Origin: Candidatus Kuenenia stuttgartensis
GTDB taxonomy: Bacteria; Planctomycetota; Planctomycetia; Isosphaerales; Isosphaeraceae
Assembly: GCA_945865635.1 (NCBI GenBank)
Contig: CAMBEP010000001.1
Span: 1-64,000, forward strand
Direction of reading: 5' to 3'
DNA length: 64,000 nucleotides
How positions within the stretch are numbered: the first letter of the stretch is position 1; every line of letters begins with the position of its first letter. The position numbers and the translations under genes were made by a program. Under the pieces are notes generated by a model, which worked only from the letters and a program-made list of their open reading frames with translations, did no database searches and was not told the origin of the DNA. This document shows, piece by piece, positions 56,601 through 64,000 of the stretch.

Positions 56601-57876
56601 ACGGGAACTTGACAAGCTGGACGTGCCTAACGGTTCGACCCTGTTTGTTCAAGACGGCCAGAAGGTCACCAAGGGCAGTGTGATGTGCGAATGGGATCCT
56701 CACAACACGCCGATTATTTCGGAAGTGGATGGGGTCGTAAAATTTGAGGATTTGATCGAAGGCGAAACCCTGAAGCTCGATATCGATGCCTCTGGCAACG
56801 AACGTCGAACGGTCATGGAGCACAAGGGAACATTCCACCCGCAGGTGATCATCACCGATAAAACGGGCCATCACCTGGTCTTCTATACCATCACAGAGAA
56901 GGCGGAACTGGTTGTCGAGAATGGTCAGGAAGTCAAGGTTGGTACGACCTTGGCCAAGACGCCTCGCGAAATGATGGGTACACAGGACATTACAGCCGGT
57001 TTGCCACGATTGACCGAACTTTTTGAAGCACGTCGTCCGAAGGTTCCTGCCGTTATGGCAGAAATCGACGGTAAAGTCGAGCTTTTGGAAGAGAAACGGC
57101 GTGGCAAATGGACTATCAAGGTCAAAAACCCATCGGGTATTGAACGTGAGCACTTGGTACCTCACGGCAAGCACTTGCGGGTTCATACGGGTGACTATGT
57201 GCGGGCAGGCGATCCGCTTGTGGTTGGCCCACTGGTTCCGCACGACATTTTGCGGATTACAGGTGAAGAGGCTGTTCAGAGATACCTTCTTCGTGAAGTT
57301 CAGAACGTGTATCGAGCCCAGTCAGTGACGATCGATGACAAGCACTTGGAAATTATCGTTTCCCAAATGCTTCGCAAGGTGAAAATCGAGACGGTCGGCG
57401 ATACAGGCCTGCTTCCAGGTTCGGTTGTAGACAAGTTCGAACTTCGTCGAACGAATGTCGAGCTGGCCAACTGCGTCAAGATCAAGGATCCTGGCGAAAC
57501 CCAGTTTGAGAAAGACGAAATCGTACCACGCGATATCTGTGATACGGAAAATCAACGTGTCGAGATCGAAGGTGGTCGGAAGGCTGAATGGTCCAGGCCC
57601 AAGCCCGCCAGTGGTTCGACTCAGCTTTTGGGTATCACCAAGGCATCCGTTCAGTCCGAATCGTTCATCTCTGCTGCCAGCTTCCAGGAAACCACCAAGG
57701 TTCTGACAGAAGCAGCTCTTGCTGGCAAGATTGATAAACTTGTCGGTTTGAAGGAAAACGTCATCCTCGGACACCTCGTTCCTGCAGGGACTGGCTTCAA
57801 GATTCACCAAGATTCCCGAGTGGGTATCAATATGAGTCTGCCTGAATCTGTCGACGAGCCCACGACCATCGTCTAA
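53665..57876 (+). CDS. rpoC: RNA polymerase beta' subunit
   Basis: 1,403 residues from the GTG at 53665, placed eight bases after AAGGAG (53651-53656); a GTG at 53656 overlaps that site and the ATG at 53671 is too distant. The N-terminal zinc ribbon is [20 protein letters not shown] (~67-86). The catalytic motif NADFDGDQM (~455) carries the three Asp that bind the active-site magnesium. Bridge helix and trigger loop regions are intact ([12 protein letters not shown] near 930). The second zinc site uses the Cys in MFDCGTAQG and [13 protein letters not shown]. Full length, standard enzyme. Confidence 0.99.
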   Translation: MSMGESAYDRVNDYGAVKVRLASPSDIRSRSFGEIKKPETINYRTYRPEKDGLFCEKIFGPEKDWECACGKFRGMKYKGMVCDRCGVKVTHSRVRRKRMGHIELAAPVVHIWFFKAMPSRLGTLLDMKTSSMEKVIYFQDYVVVDPGDTELKERQLLNEEDYRNARAKYGEAFKADMGAEAVRQLLLRLDLAAISKTLRQELTETSSKQKLKDLTKRLKVVEALRDSENRPEWMVLECIPVIPPDLRPLVLLDSGNFATSDLNDLYRRIINRNNRLKKLVDLNAPEVIIRNEKRMLQQAVDALFDNNRCKRPVLGSSNRALKSLTDMIKGKQGRFRENLLGKRVDYSARSVIVVGPELRLHQCGLPKKIALELFQPFIIRRLKEQRIADTIKSAKKMLERRADEVWDILEEVIKNHPVLLNRAPTLHRMGIQAFEPTLVEGNAIRLHPLVCKGFNADFDGDQMAVHLPLSIEAQVEAMTLMMSTNNIFSPANGSPIISPTQDIVMGSYYLTVHRAGDKGEGMIFSSPQEVFLAFSLRKMDIHARIKVRIAKDKNVKGEGEKTHKLGGLVETTVGRVVFNDILHPKMSFYNVALSQKQLQSIIADCYQLLGRAATIDLLDRMKDLGFRESTRSGLSFATDDLRTPESKDKILIDAEKRVSGFNRNYQRGLITDGERYNNVIDAWTHARELITTQMMEELKNDVRNGEVYLNPIYLMADSGARGGVGQITQLAGMRGLMAKPNGKIIETPIKANFREGLSVLEYFSSTHGARKGLADTALKTADSGYLTRKLADVAQNVVITMFDCGTAQGITKGSVYKGEKLEVSLSQSVRGRVSRVSINDPITEEVVIRENDMITFEQARKLEEIQIEKIQVRSPMTCEAPLGVCQSCYGMDLSTGQLVEQGMAVGIIAAQSIGEPGTQLTMRTFHIGGVASRGLEEKEHKAKRDAIIKFVNINAAVLEDGKKIALTRNGEIQLFDDRGRELDKLDVPNGSTLFVQDGQKVTKGSVMCEWDPHNTPIISEVDGVVKFEDLIEGETLKLDIDASGNERRTVMEHKGTFHPQVIITDKTGHHLVFYTITEKAELVVENGQEVKVGTTLAKTPREMMGTQDITAGLPRLTELFEARRPKVPAVMAEIDGKVELLEEKRRGKWTIKVKNPSGIEREHLVPHGKHLRVHTGDYVRAGDPLVVGPLVPHDILRITGEEAVQRYLLREVQNVYRAQSVTIDDKHLEIIVSQMLRKVKIETVGDTGLLPGSVVDKFELRRTNVELANCVKIKDPGETQFEKDEIVPRDICDTENQRVEIEGGRKAEWSRPKPASGSTQLLGITKASVQSESFISAASFQETTKVLTEAALAGKIDKLVGLKENVILGHLVPAGTGFKIHQDSRVGINMSLPESVDEPTTIV

Positions 57877-57901
57877 TCCAAGATGATGATCCAGAGTCAT
57901 C

Positions 57902-57940
57902 AAAACAGAGGTCTGCTTTACGGCAGACCTCTGTTTTTTA
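57902..57940 (+). terminator. Strong intrinsic terminator of the rpoBC operon
   Basis: ACAGAGGTCTGC / GCAGACCTCTGT, perfect 12-bp stem with TTTACG loop, then TTTTTA, 28 bases after the rpoC stop. Confidence 0.95.
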
Positions 57941-58121
57941 TTAGTGATTTCACTCTCTGATATCACAAATAGCCAGGTTGTTATGGTTTTTGGTTCACAA
58001 CAAACCAGTAAGATTCTTAAATCAGATTTATAAGATTCACAAATTCAACATGAAATCGTAAGATGGACGATAGTTAAGGTTAAATCGGAGCCATATCCTT
58101 CTCCCTCGATCGCCCGCGAAA

Positions 58122-59567
58122 ATGACTGCAAGATACATCTCTCCTGTCACATCTCCGCCTGTGTTTCGAGTCGTTCTGGAATGGGTTTCAGGCCCGGCCA
58201 GTGCTGATGAGAAACGTATTTTAGTCTTTGATCAGAATGAGTTTGTCATAGGTCGATCCCTGAGTGCAGATTGGTCCATACCAAGCGACGGATTACTCTC
58301 CCGGAACCATTTGAAGCTCTTAGTCACGGAATCAGAATGTATTCTGACAGATTTGGGAAGTAAAAACGGAACGAATTTGAACGACGAACCGATTGATCCC
58401 AATAAGGCAGTGGAGTTGGTTCAAAATGATATGATTCAGGCGGGTCGCTGCGTTTTCCGCATTCGGTTTGAGACATCTGATATTGCGATTGTAGACCCTT
58501 TAAAACCTCTGACGGCAGAATCGGATTCCATCGGCCGCCAACGACTCCCAACTTTAGCCGATGAGTTGAGTAAGAAATCACTGGTCGCCAGGAAAAAATG
58601 TTCAATTTGCAGCCGGGTATACGAGAAATCCGTTCTCATTGAAGATCCTGACTTTCAGCAAAATGTTTTATCTGAAAACTGGTACTGCTCGAATTGCCTG
58701 CCTGATCATGCCACCCGAACGGCTGAAAGTGCCGAAGATCTGGCACCTGATTTTGAGACTCTCCGCATACTTGGCAAGGGCTCCATGGGTGTGGTTTATT
58801 TGGCACGACATCGTCTGACAGGCAAGCATGTTGCACTCAAGATTATTGATCCGGAAACAGCAGCCACACGCACAGCCATAGATCGATTCATGCGAGAGAT
58901 GGCGGTGATCAGCACGCTCAAGCATACAAATATTGTGGAGTGTATTGATCAGGGGCACGATGCTGGCCATCTCTGGTTTGCAATGGAATACGTTTCTGGA
59001 ATCAGTCTGGAAACTCTCGTGCAGGCAAATCGTGGAGTTTATCCAGTCAAGCAAGCTTGCAGAATCATCTGCCAAGTCCTGAAAGGCTTGGAATATGCGC
59101 ATAATCAGAGCCTTGTCCATCGCGACATCAAGCCCGAAAACATTTTGATTGGTCGAACATCTGAAAATCGATTGATTGCCAAGATCAGCGACTTTGGGCT
59201 CGCTAAAAATTACCAGTCCATGGGTACTTCAGGACTGACTTTTTCTGGCGAAATGCGAGGTACAATCCCATTTATGCCTCCAGAACAGATGATCGACTTT
59301 AAAACGGTCAAGCCTTCAGCGGACCTATATTCTATGGCCGCCACCCTCTATTACCTGATCGCTGGGACTTATGTCTTCGACTCCGATGACTCCAGCGAGG
59401 ATATGATACAGATGCTGCTCGATCACAAAATTGTGCCGCTTGACAGTCGCCGCTCGGATGTACCTGAAGAGCTTAGCCTGATGATTTCAAAGTGCCTGAA
59501 TCGCAACCCTGACGATCGATTTTCAACGGCTTCCGAGATGCGCCAAGCCTTGAAGTCGTTCGTCTGA
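58122..59567 (+). CDS. FHA domain - Cys cluster - Ser/Thr protein kinase
   Basis: 481 residues. FHA domain at ~30-115 (NEFVIGRSLSADWSIPSDGL, LSRNHLKL, LTDLGSKNGTNLN), which binds phosphothreonine. Two CxxC pairs at ~159-162 (CSICSR) and ~188-191 (CSNCL) look like a zinc ribbon. Kinase domain ~212-480 with GKGSMGVVYLA loop, VALKII (catalytic Lys), HRDIKPENIL (~332), DFGLA (~356) and the activation segment ending GTIPFMPPEQM. All catalytic residues are present. No transmembrane helix, unlike most planctomycete Ser/Thr kinases, so cytosolic. Its stop lies 28 bases before modB, suggesting a shared transcript. Substrate unknown. Confidence 0.93.
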   Translation: MTARYISPVTSPPVFRVVLEWVSGPASADEKRILVFDQNEFVIGRSLSADWSIPSDGLLSRNHLKLLVTESECILTDLGSKNGTNLNDEPIDPNKAVELVQNDMIQAGRCVFRIRFETSDIAIVDPLKPLTAESDSIGRQRLPTLADELSKKSLVARKKCSICSRVYEKSVLIEDPDFQQNVLSENWYCSNCLPDHATRTAESAEDLAPDFETLRILGKGSMGVVYLARHRLTGKHVALKIIDPETAATRTAIDRFMREMAVISTLKHTNIVECIDQGHDAGHLWFAMEYVSGISLETLVQANRGVYPVKQACRIICQVLKGLEYAHNQSLVHRDIKPENILIGRTSENRLIAKISDFGLAKNYQSMGTSGLTFSGEMRGTIPFMPPEQMIDFKTVKPSADLYSMAATLYYLIAGTYVFDSDDSSEDMIQMLLDHKIVPLDSRRSDVPEELSLMISKCLNRNPDDRFSTASEMRQALKSFV

Positions 59568-59595
59568 GTACGTCAGTTATTCTGAACGGGAGCCC

Positions 59596-60267
59596 ATGAC
59601 CTCTGAAGACTTATCAGCGATTGGCCTCTCCCTGGCAGTGGCCATGGCTTCGACCATTGCAGTCGTCACACTCGGATTACCGGTTGCCTGGTTTATCACC
59701 AAAAGACCGTTTCGCGGTTCCAGCCTTGTGGTTGCCTTTTCCTCACTGCCACTGGTTCTGCCCCCGACTGTGACAGGGTATATTCTGCTCGAAATCTTTG
59801 GCAGACGAGCTCTGGTGGGCCAATTTCTGGAACATCATTTCGGACTTGTCATTGTCTTTCACTGGACCGGTGCTGTGCTGGCTGCTGCCGTGACCAGCTT
59901 TCCTCTTTTCTTCCTCTCAGCCAGATCGGCTTTTGAATCCGTAGACCCCGCCTTCGAGCAGGTTGCCAGACTCATGGGGTGTTCCGAATGGTCTGTCTTC
60001 TTTCGGGTCACTTTACCACTGGCGCTTCGGGGTTTAGTGTCTGGTGTCGTTCTTGGGTTTGTACGAGCCATGGGTGAATTTGGAGCCACCCTCATGGTTG
60101 CAGGAAATATCCCAGGTCGAACTCGAACAGCCGCTTTAGCGCTTTACGATGCCACAGTTTTGGGCGAATCGGCGAAGGCACGATCGTTGGTCGCAGTCTT
60201 GGGTTTCATCGCAGTGGCCGCGATCTGGTTTACATCACGAAAGCCATCTGCTGGAGGCCGCTTGTAA
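59596..60267 (+). CDS. modB: Molybdate ABC transporter permease
   Basis: 223 residues with about five to six membrane helices. LPLVLPPTVTGYILLEIFGR is the typical ModB N-terminal signature; the EAA loop that docks with the ATPase is FEQVARLMGCSEWSVFFRVT (~119-138), followed by ALRGLVSGVVLGFVRAMGEF. GGGAG lies just before the ATG. Inner membrane. Forms ModBC with the next gene, which starts three bases after this stop. Confidence 0.95.
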   Translation: MTSEDLSAIGLSLAVAMASTIAVVTLGLPVAWFITKRPFRGSSLVVAFSSLPLVLPPTVTGYILLEIFGRRALVGQFLEHHFGLVIVFHWTGAVLAAAVTSFPLFFLSARSAFESVDPAFEQVARLMGCSEWSVFFRVTLPLALRGLVSGVVLGFVRAMGEFGATLMVAGNIPGRTRTAALALYDATVLGESAKARSLVAVLGFIAVAAIWFTSRKPSAGGRL

Positions 60268-60270
60268 ACC

Positions 60271-60963
60271 ATGCCAATTCAAACACATAAGTTCGAATCA
60301 ACGATTCGGTATGCGATCCCCAACCGGTTTGAACTTCGTTTCAATTTAGTTTCTAATCATCAATTTACGGCCTTGTATGGCCCATCGGGTGCAGGCAAAA
60401 CGACGATTTTGAAACTGATTGCCGGTTGGCTCGAATCAAAAACGACGGTCTCATTATTCGGGAGCCGGTTAGACTTGGATGAGTCAGGTCGAGTCTTGGC
60501 CTTGAGTGATCGACGAGTTGGCATGGTTTTTCAGGAAGATCTGCTGTTTCCTCATTTGGATGTTCTTAAAAACGCTCGTTTTGCCATTAACTTTGCCAAG
60601 CGGGAAAACCGGATGGACGCAACGAAATTTGAGTTGCTGGTTCGCAATTTTGGGATTGACCAGTTGCTGGGTCGTCAGGTTTCCAATTTGTCAGGCGGCG
60701 AGCGGCAGCGTGTTGGACTGGTGCGAGCTTTGGCAGCCAAACCAAAGCTTTTGTTGTGCGATGAGCCGGTCTGTGCCATTGACAGGGCTGGTCGGGCAGA
60801 AGTGTTGGGGCATTTGAAGAGGTGGGCTGAAACGGAGCAGATTGTGATGATCATGGTCACACATGATCACGACGAAATCCGTCGATTTGCAGGGCATGTC
60901 TGGCACATTGATGCTGGCTGCCTGGTCGCCGAAGGTTCCCCTGAATCCGTGCTTAATAAATAG
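60271..60963 (+). CDS. modC: Molybdate ABC transporter ATPase
   Basis: 230 residues. Walker A GPSGAGKTT (~36-44), Q-loop VGMVFQEDLLFPHL, signature LSGGERQRV (~139), Walker B LLLCDEPV (~160) and switch His in MVTHDHDE. The protein stops soon after the ATPase core, so the C-terminal MOP/TOBE domain by which typical ModC (about 350 residues) senses molybdate is absent. The D-loop reads AIDR rather than ALD. Works with modB upstream; the binding protein is encoded 40 kb away. Confidence 0.93.
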   Translation: MPIQTHKFESTIRYAIPNRFELRFNLVSNHQFTALYGPSGAGKTTILKLIAGWLESKTTVSLFGSRLDLDESGRVLALSDRRVGMVFQEDLLFPHLDVLKNARFAINFAKRENRMDATKFELLVRNFGIDQLLGRQVSNLSGGERQRVGLVRALAAKPKLLLCDEPVCAIDRAGRAEVLGHLKRWAETEQIVMIMVTHDHDEIRRFAGHVWHIDAGCLVAEGSPESVLNK

Positions 60964-60985
60964 GGGATAAATAAAAGTGCCTCGA

Positions 60986-61423
60986 TTAATTGTTGGGCCT
61001 GTTGAGCAGTCGAAAAGCGTTCGGGAGCAGATCCTTGAGTTTGAATTTTCCGGCCCGATCAACCAGTATCACAGTTTCAGGTTCTGCAAATTCTGACAGC
61101 AATTGCCGACAAGCCCCGCACGGCATGAGCATTTCAGGATGGAGTTGGGCATGATCCGCTGAGACGTCCACACAACTCACGGCTATGGCATCAAATCGAA
61201 TATGGCCAGCCAGAACGGCCGCAAACGAGGCGGTCCGTTCAGCGCAGATTGTCAGGCCATAAGAGGCATTTTCCACATTCGCACCGGTATAAATCTGGTT
61301 GCCCACCAGAATTGCGGCCCCTACATGAAAATTGGAGTAAGGGCAATAAGCCCGTGTGGCAGCTTCACGGGCTTTGGCCAGAAGTTCTTCCGCGAGTTCA
61401 GGATCGATGTTCTTGACTGCCAT
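60986..61423 (-). CDS. cdd: Cytidine deaminase
   Basis: 145 residues from the ATG at 61423 (AAGG upstream; a TTG two codons earlier is possible). Homotetrameric short form. Zinc and catalytic motifs: CAERTA (Cys ligand and catalytic Glu) and PCGACRQLL (two Cys ligands); substrate-binding GANVENASYGLTICAERT. Converts cytidine and deoxycytidine to uridine forms in pyrimidine salvage. It is 35 bases downstream of a lipoprotein gene on the same strand and convergent with modC (22-base gap). Confidence 0.96.
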   Translation of the reverse strand: MAVKNIDPELAEELLAKAREAATRAYCPYSNFHVGAAILVGNQIYTGANVENASYGLTICAERTASFAAVLAGHIRFDAIAVSCVDVSADHAQLHPEMLMPCGACRQLLSEFAEPETVILVDRAGKFKLKDLLPNAFRLLNRPNN

Positions 61424-61458
61424 GAGCAAAACCTTACTCTACTTGGAGTTTTAGCGAA

Positions 61459-62151
61459 TCACAGGCGTGTATCCTGGATGTCGTCTTCAGGAGAATGATC
61501 TACAAAGTGCCAAGAGAGCTCCGTAGCCACCAGCTTCAGAAACTTGTTCTTGAAGGCCGACTTGCTGACACCAGTTTCTACCGACATCGGAGCCGTCACG
61601 GGAAAGACGGTATCGCGATAGTCGTTGTAAATCACATCGACCTCTTTGGGTTCGCTTTTATTTCGCTTGCCCTTCTTGTCTTTCGGGTAGTCTTTATTAG
61701 TCACCTGGACGTGGATTTTTGAATGCCCCTGGAAGAGCATTGGCGTGGATGGATCCTGAATTTGAAACTGTTCGATTTCAAAGAAGATGACAGCATCCGC
61801 TTCAAAGAAGGTCAGAGCCTCTTCAGCCGACCAGTCGGCATGTTCCTGTTGCCATTCCGAGACACGTTCGAACGGGGCGAATTTGATTTTTGCATTGGCC
61901 GTGCGGACGGTCTTTTGAAACTCTTTTGTCAGGTCACGTTCCAGCATCTGAAAATCGTTGTTGGCACCATTGACGGCATGAGCCAGAACGACGATCAATT
62001 TGCCTGAGAGATCGGGGCCAGTATGGCTGACCGTGGGTTCAAAGGGTTGCAGAAAGTAGAGAGACATTCGCGGATCGCAGCCCATAAGGACTGAAACGCC
62101 CGACGCCAAACCGATTGAACCGAGAAATCCGCGTCGTCCCAGAGAATTCAT
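61459..62151 (-). CDS. Lipoprotein of unknown function
   Basis: 230 residues. Leader MNSLGRRGFLGSIGLASGVS then VLMGC: twin arginines plus a lipobox (Cys25), so possibly a Tat-exported lipoprotein. The mature part is an alpha/beta fold-like sequence, GKLIVVLAHAVNGANNDFQM, EADAVIFFEIEQFQIQDPST, KIHVQVTNKDYPKDKK, with a Lys-rich loop. No family motif that I can name; similar proteins with a late TELSWHF motif are common as planctomycete hypothetical proteins (recollection, not checked). Confidence 0.8.
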   Translation of the reverse strand: MNSLGRRGFLGSIGLASGVSVLMGCDPRMSLYFLQPFEPTVSHTGPDLSGKLIVVLAHAVNGANNDFQMLERDLTKEFQKTVRTANAKIKFAPFERVSEWQQEHADWSAEEALTFFEADAVIFFEIEQFQIQDPSTPMLFQGHSKIHVQVTNKDYPKDKKGKRNKSEPKEVDVIYNDYRDTVFPVTAPMSVETGVSKSAFKNKFLKLVATELSWHFVDHSPEDDIQDTRL

Positions 62152-62202
62152 GGCTTGCGTCCTTGCTTGCCGGTCGTCTGAAAAATTGGAAAAGTGATTT
62201 GT

Positions 62203-62718
62203 TTAGGGGCCAGAACTCGTTGGCCATTGAGTGATCTGGCAGAGCCGGATGGCCCATGTCGTCAGAGCGATCGAAAACAGTCCGGCCGTACACAATACGA
62301 GCGGGCGATCCCAATCCTCAAAAACGACGATTTGCCCCTTGAGGCTGCAAAACCCCAACCAAATCATGCCAAGAATTGCGAGAGAGAATATTGGCAACCC
62401 TGCCGGATTCGAGTCCAGGGAATCCCGGATATGGCCCCGAGCCAACCATGCAGCGGCTGTAGTCATTCCACAAGTCGGGCATGGGTAGCCAGTCTGGACC
62501 ATCGTAGGGCATTCAGGCAACCCAAGTTGGGTGTGTGTTCCCAGATGATTTGGGCTTGGCACAAGTGAAACGGCCAGAGCCCATACAGCCAGACCAGCGA
62601 ATCCTGGAATTAACAGGAGAACTCGCCAGACAATCGGAATTCGACGAGAATTCAAGTTATGGCCATCGCCATAACCCAAACCAGTTTCCTTCGAATTTGG
62701 CCCCATTACCGCAATCAT
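62203..62718 (-). CDS. DUF2752 membrane protein
   Basis: 171 residues from the ATG at 62718, with GAGG eight bases upstream; the ATG at 62748 is also possible (GGA nearby). The DUF2752 core is CPTMVQTGYPCPTCGMTTAA, i.e. a CPxCGxTTA-type motif, preceded by the helix VLLLIPGFAGLAVWALAVSL and followed by two further hydrophobic helices. Small inner-membrane protein of unknown role. First gene of a minus-strand set with the lipoprotein (51-base gap) and cdd. Confidence 0.85.
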   Translation of the reverse strand: MIAVMGPNSKETGLGYGDGHNLNSRRIPIVWRVLLLIPGFAGLAVWALAVSLVPSPNHLGTHTQLGLPECPTMVQTGYPCPTCGMTTAAAWLARGHIRDSLDSNPAGLPIFSLAILGMIWLGFCSLKGQIVVFEDWDRPLVLCTAGLFSIALTTWAIRLCQITQWPTSSGP

Positions 62719-62903
62719 TGCATGAGCCTCAAAACCAACACGGACCATCCATGGTCCAGTCTTGATTGGGATGATACCTCGTTTCAGAATTTCGACAAGT
62801 GGAAAATTTTAGGGATTTTCGGGGCGATTCTATGTTAAGTTGGCTTGCCTGCAATTTTAGGTTGAACCCCGATACATTTGTGATTCCGGAATGGACATGA
62901 CTC

Positions 62904-63623
62904 ATGAAGCCGCCTGAACCGATCCGTCAATCGTTATCTGATAATCGCCAGATTGCTGCACAGGCCTCGTGTGGTACTTCCGCCGAAGCGATTCATCAAG
63001 CAATTTTGGAACAGTCGAAGCAGCTTCATCGTCCGGGGCAGTCGGATGCTCTTGATTTTGGTGCGGGGACAGGCGATCTCGCCGCGAAATTGGTTCGACA
63101 GGGCTTGTTTCAGCAGGTTCATGCCGTCGATTTGATTCCTTATCCAGAAGCGAATCTGGAAGGAATACACTGGCATTATGCAGATCTAAACGAGCCGCTT
63201 GGCAACCTTGAAACCCGGTTTGACGCGATTTTTGCCGCGGAAGTGATTGAGCACCTGGAAAATCCGCGAGCCCTGGCTCGCGATTGGTTCCGCATGCTCA
63301 AGCCTGGTGGATGGGTTGTCTGCTCAACACCAAACAATGAAAGTTGGAGGTCACTCGTATCCTTAATAATTCGTGGATATTACGTTGCTTTTGGGCCATT
63401 AAATTATCCGGCCCACATAACACCGATGTTGGCTCTTGACTTGCAGCGGATCTTTTCGGAAGCAGGTTTCGAAGAAATTCAGATCAAATTTACAAATCAT
63501 GGGTCATTGCCACGCTGGACCACTAAAACTTGGCAGTCTGTCAGTTGGGGCATGCTCTCAGGTCGAAGGTTTTCAGATAACGTAATTGCCATCGGTCGGA
63601 AGCCGAACGATGGCAATAGATGA
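62904..63623 (+). CDS. Class I SAM-dependent methyltransferase
   Basis: 239 residues. Motif I ALDFGAGTGDLAAKL (~49-63) binds SAM; the acidic post-I residue is in VHAVDLIP (~75-80); FDAIFAAEVIEHLENP is motif II with the UbiG/type-11 EVIEHL signature (~108-122); LKPGGWVVCSTPN is motif III. A late hydrophobic segment (SWRSLVSLIIRGYYVAFG) is typical of relatives acting on lipids or glycans in surface-polysaccharide clusters. No cluster is present here. Substrate unknown. Confidence 0.88.
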   Translation: MKPPEPIRQSLSDNRQIAAQASCGTSAEAIHQAILEQSKQLHRPGQSDALDFGAGTGDLAAKLVRQGLFQQVHAVDLIPYPEANLEGIHWHYADLNEPLGNLETRFDAIFAAEVIEHLENPRALARDWFRMLKPGGWVVCSTPNNESWRSLVSLIIRGYYVAFGPLNYPAHITPMLALDLQRIFSEAGFEEIQIKFTNHGSLPRWTTKTWQSVSWGMLSGRRFSDNVIAIGRKPNDGNR

Positions 63624-63644
63624 TGATTTTGGGTATACCAAAAA

Positions 63645-63767
63645 TTATTGGGCGGCGCCTTCAGCGGCCTTTTCGACAACCTTCTTGCGCGGCCGTTGAG
63701 GACGGATTTTGCCGAAGGTACCTTTGAAAATCTTGCCCTTGCGTGTACGAGAGTCGCCCTTACCCAT
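63645..63767 (-). CDS. 30S ribosomal protein bTHX
   Basis: 40 residues. Begins MGKGDSRTRKGKIFKGTFGK, the signature of the bTHX family (first seen in Thermus; typical start MGKGDxRTxxGKI), then IRPQRPRKK. An extra tail VVEKAAEGAAQ makes it longer than the ~26-residue Thermus form. It sits in a cavity of the 30S head and stabilises rRNA helices by family. Confidence 0.88.
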   Translation of the reverse strand: MGKGDSRTRKGKIFKGTFGKIRPQRPRKKVVEKAAEGAAQ

Positions 63768-64000
63768 TTTCTGTCTCGCCTGTGATTTGCGTGTACTGGA
63801 GTCGCGCTGGACTCGAAACCACTTTGATTACGAAGTCAGCCAGTGTATTCAACCCCTAATGTACCCGCCAATTGATCAACCGTCAACGCTATCTTGGATC
63901 CGATTGGCTAATATCAGTGTCAGGTCATCGTCACATCGGCTTTTTAACCGGTCACTTTGAAGAAATCGGGTTAAAGATGCTTCTTTTAAATTTGCATCAA

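Noticed and set aside
56011-57243. 410-codon minus-strand open frame inside rpoC
   Set aside because: Fully overlaps a highly conserved gene in antisense; no homology features in the translation.
63709-63960. 83-codon plus-strand frame near the right edge
   Set aside because: Overlaps bTHX in antisense and has no ribosome site or family features.

Overview
The window reads as chromosomal DNA of a planctomycete (phylum Planctomycetota; order Gemmatales is my guess, not shown). Evidence: a lone DUF1501 protein with a twin-arginine leader, a very large secreted beta-helix/DUF11/Calx-beta protein carrying a short N-terminal 'IEHLEAREVLA'-type motif common in planctomycete exported proteins, an FHA-kinase, many secreted proteins of unknown function, an RpoC whose N-terminus has the planctomycete form, and a sigma factor with extra DNA-binding domains at its N-terminus. 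Base composition is close to 50% GC throughout and nothing looks recently imported.

Layout. 1-9.8 kb: two giant exported proteins (the first is cut by the window edge). 10-14.2 kb (minus): copper P-type ATPase followed 16 bp later by a ceramidase-like secreted protein. 14.5-18.3 kb: DUF1501 protein, then a small-heat-shock-protein pair preceded by three copies of TGCCAAAATGGCA, then a secreted unknown. 18.3-26.6 kb: ModA lipoprotein, a membrane-spanning KAP-like NTPase, a glycine-rich RRM protein, RibF, an oxidoreductase-like membrane protein, a DedA protein and an acyltransferase-like membrane protein. 26.65-27.28 kb is a gene-free stretch with a strong three-stem inverted-repeat structure. 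27.3-41.3 kb: an alkaline-phosphatase-superfamily enzyme, a DPP III-like metallopeptidase, an astacin-like metallopeptidase and a series of secreted proteins of unknown function.

41.7-57.9 kb is the information-processing core: sigma factor, tRNA-Thr(TGT), tRNA-Tyr(GTA), tRNA-Gly(TCC), tRNA-Thr(GGT), tuf, rpmG, tRNA-Trp(CCA), secE, nusG, rplK, rplA, rplJ, rplL, rpoB, rpoC, closed by a strong intrinsic terminator. The gene order is the widespread bacterial one. None of the five tRNA genes encodes its CCA end. Several starts were moved from the longest open frame on the basis of Shine-Dalgarno position and family length, notably rplA (TTG) and rpoC (GTG).

57.9-64 kb: an FHA/Cys-cluster/Ser-Thr kinase gene runs directly into modB and modC, 40 kb from modA. 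A three-gene minus-strand set (DUF2752 protein, lipoprotein, cytidine deaminase), a SAM methyltransferase and a 40-residue ribosomal protein bTHX complete the window. I found no CRISPR array, prophage, transposase, rRNA, or defence island. The least explained items are the structured 26.7 kb element, the operator-like triplet at 16.0 kb, the HTH-extended sigma factor, and the split molybdate transporter with its kinase neighbour.
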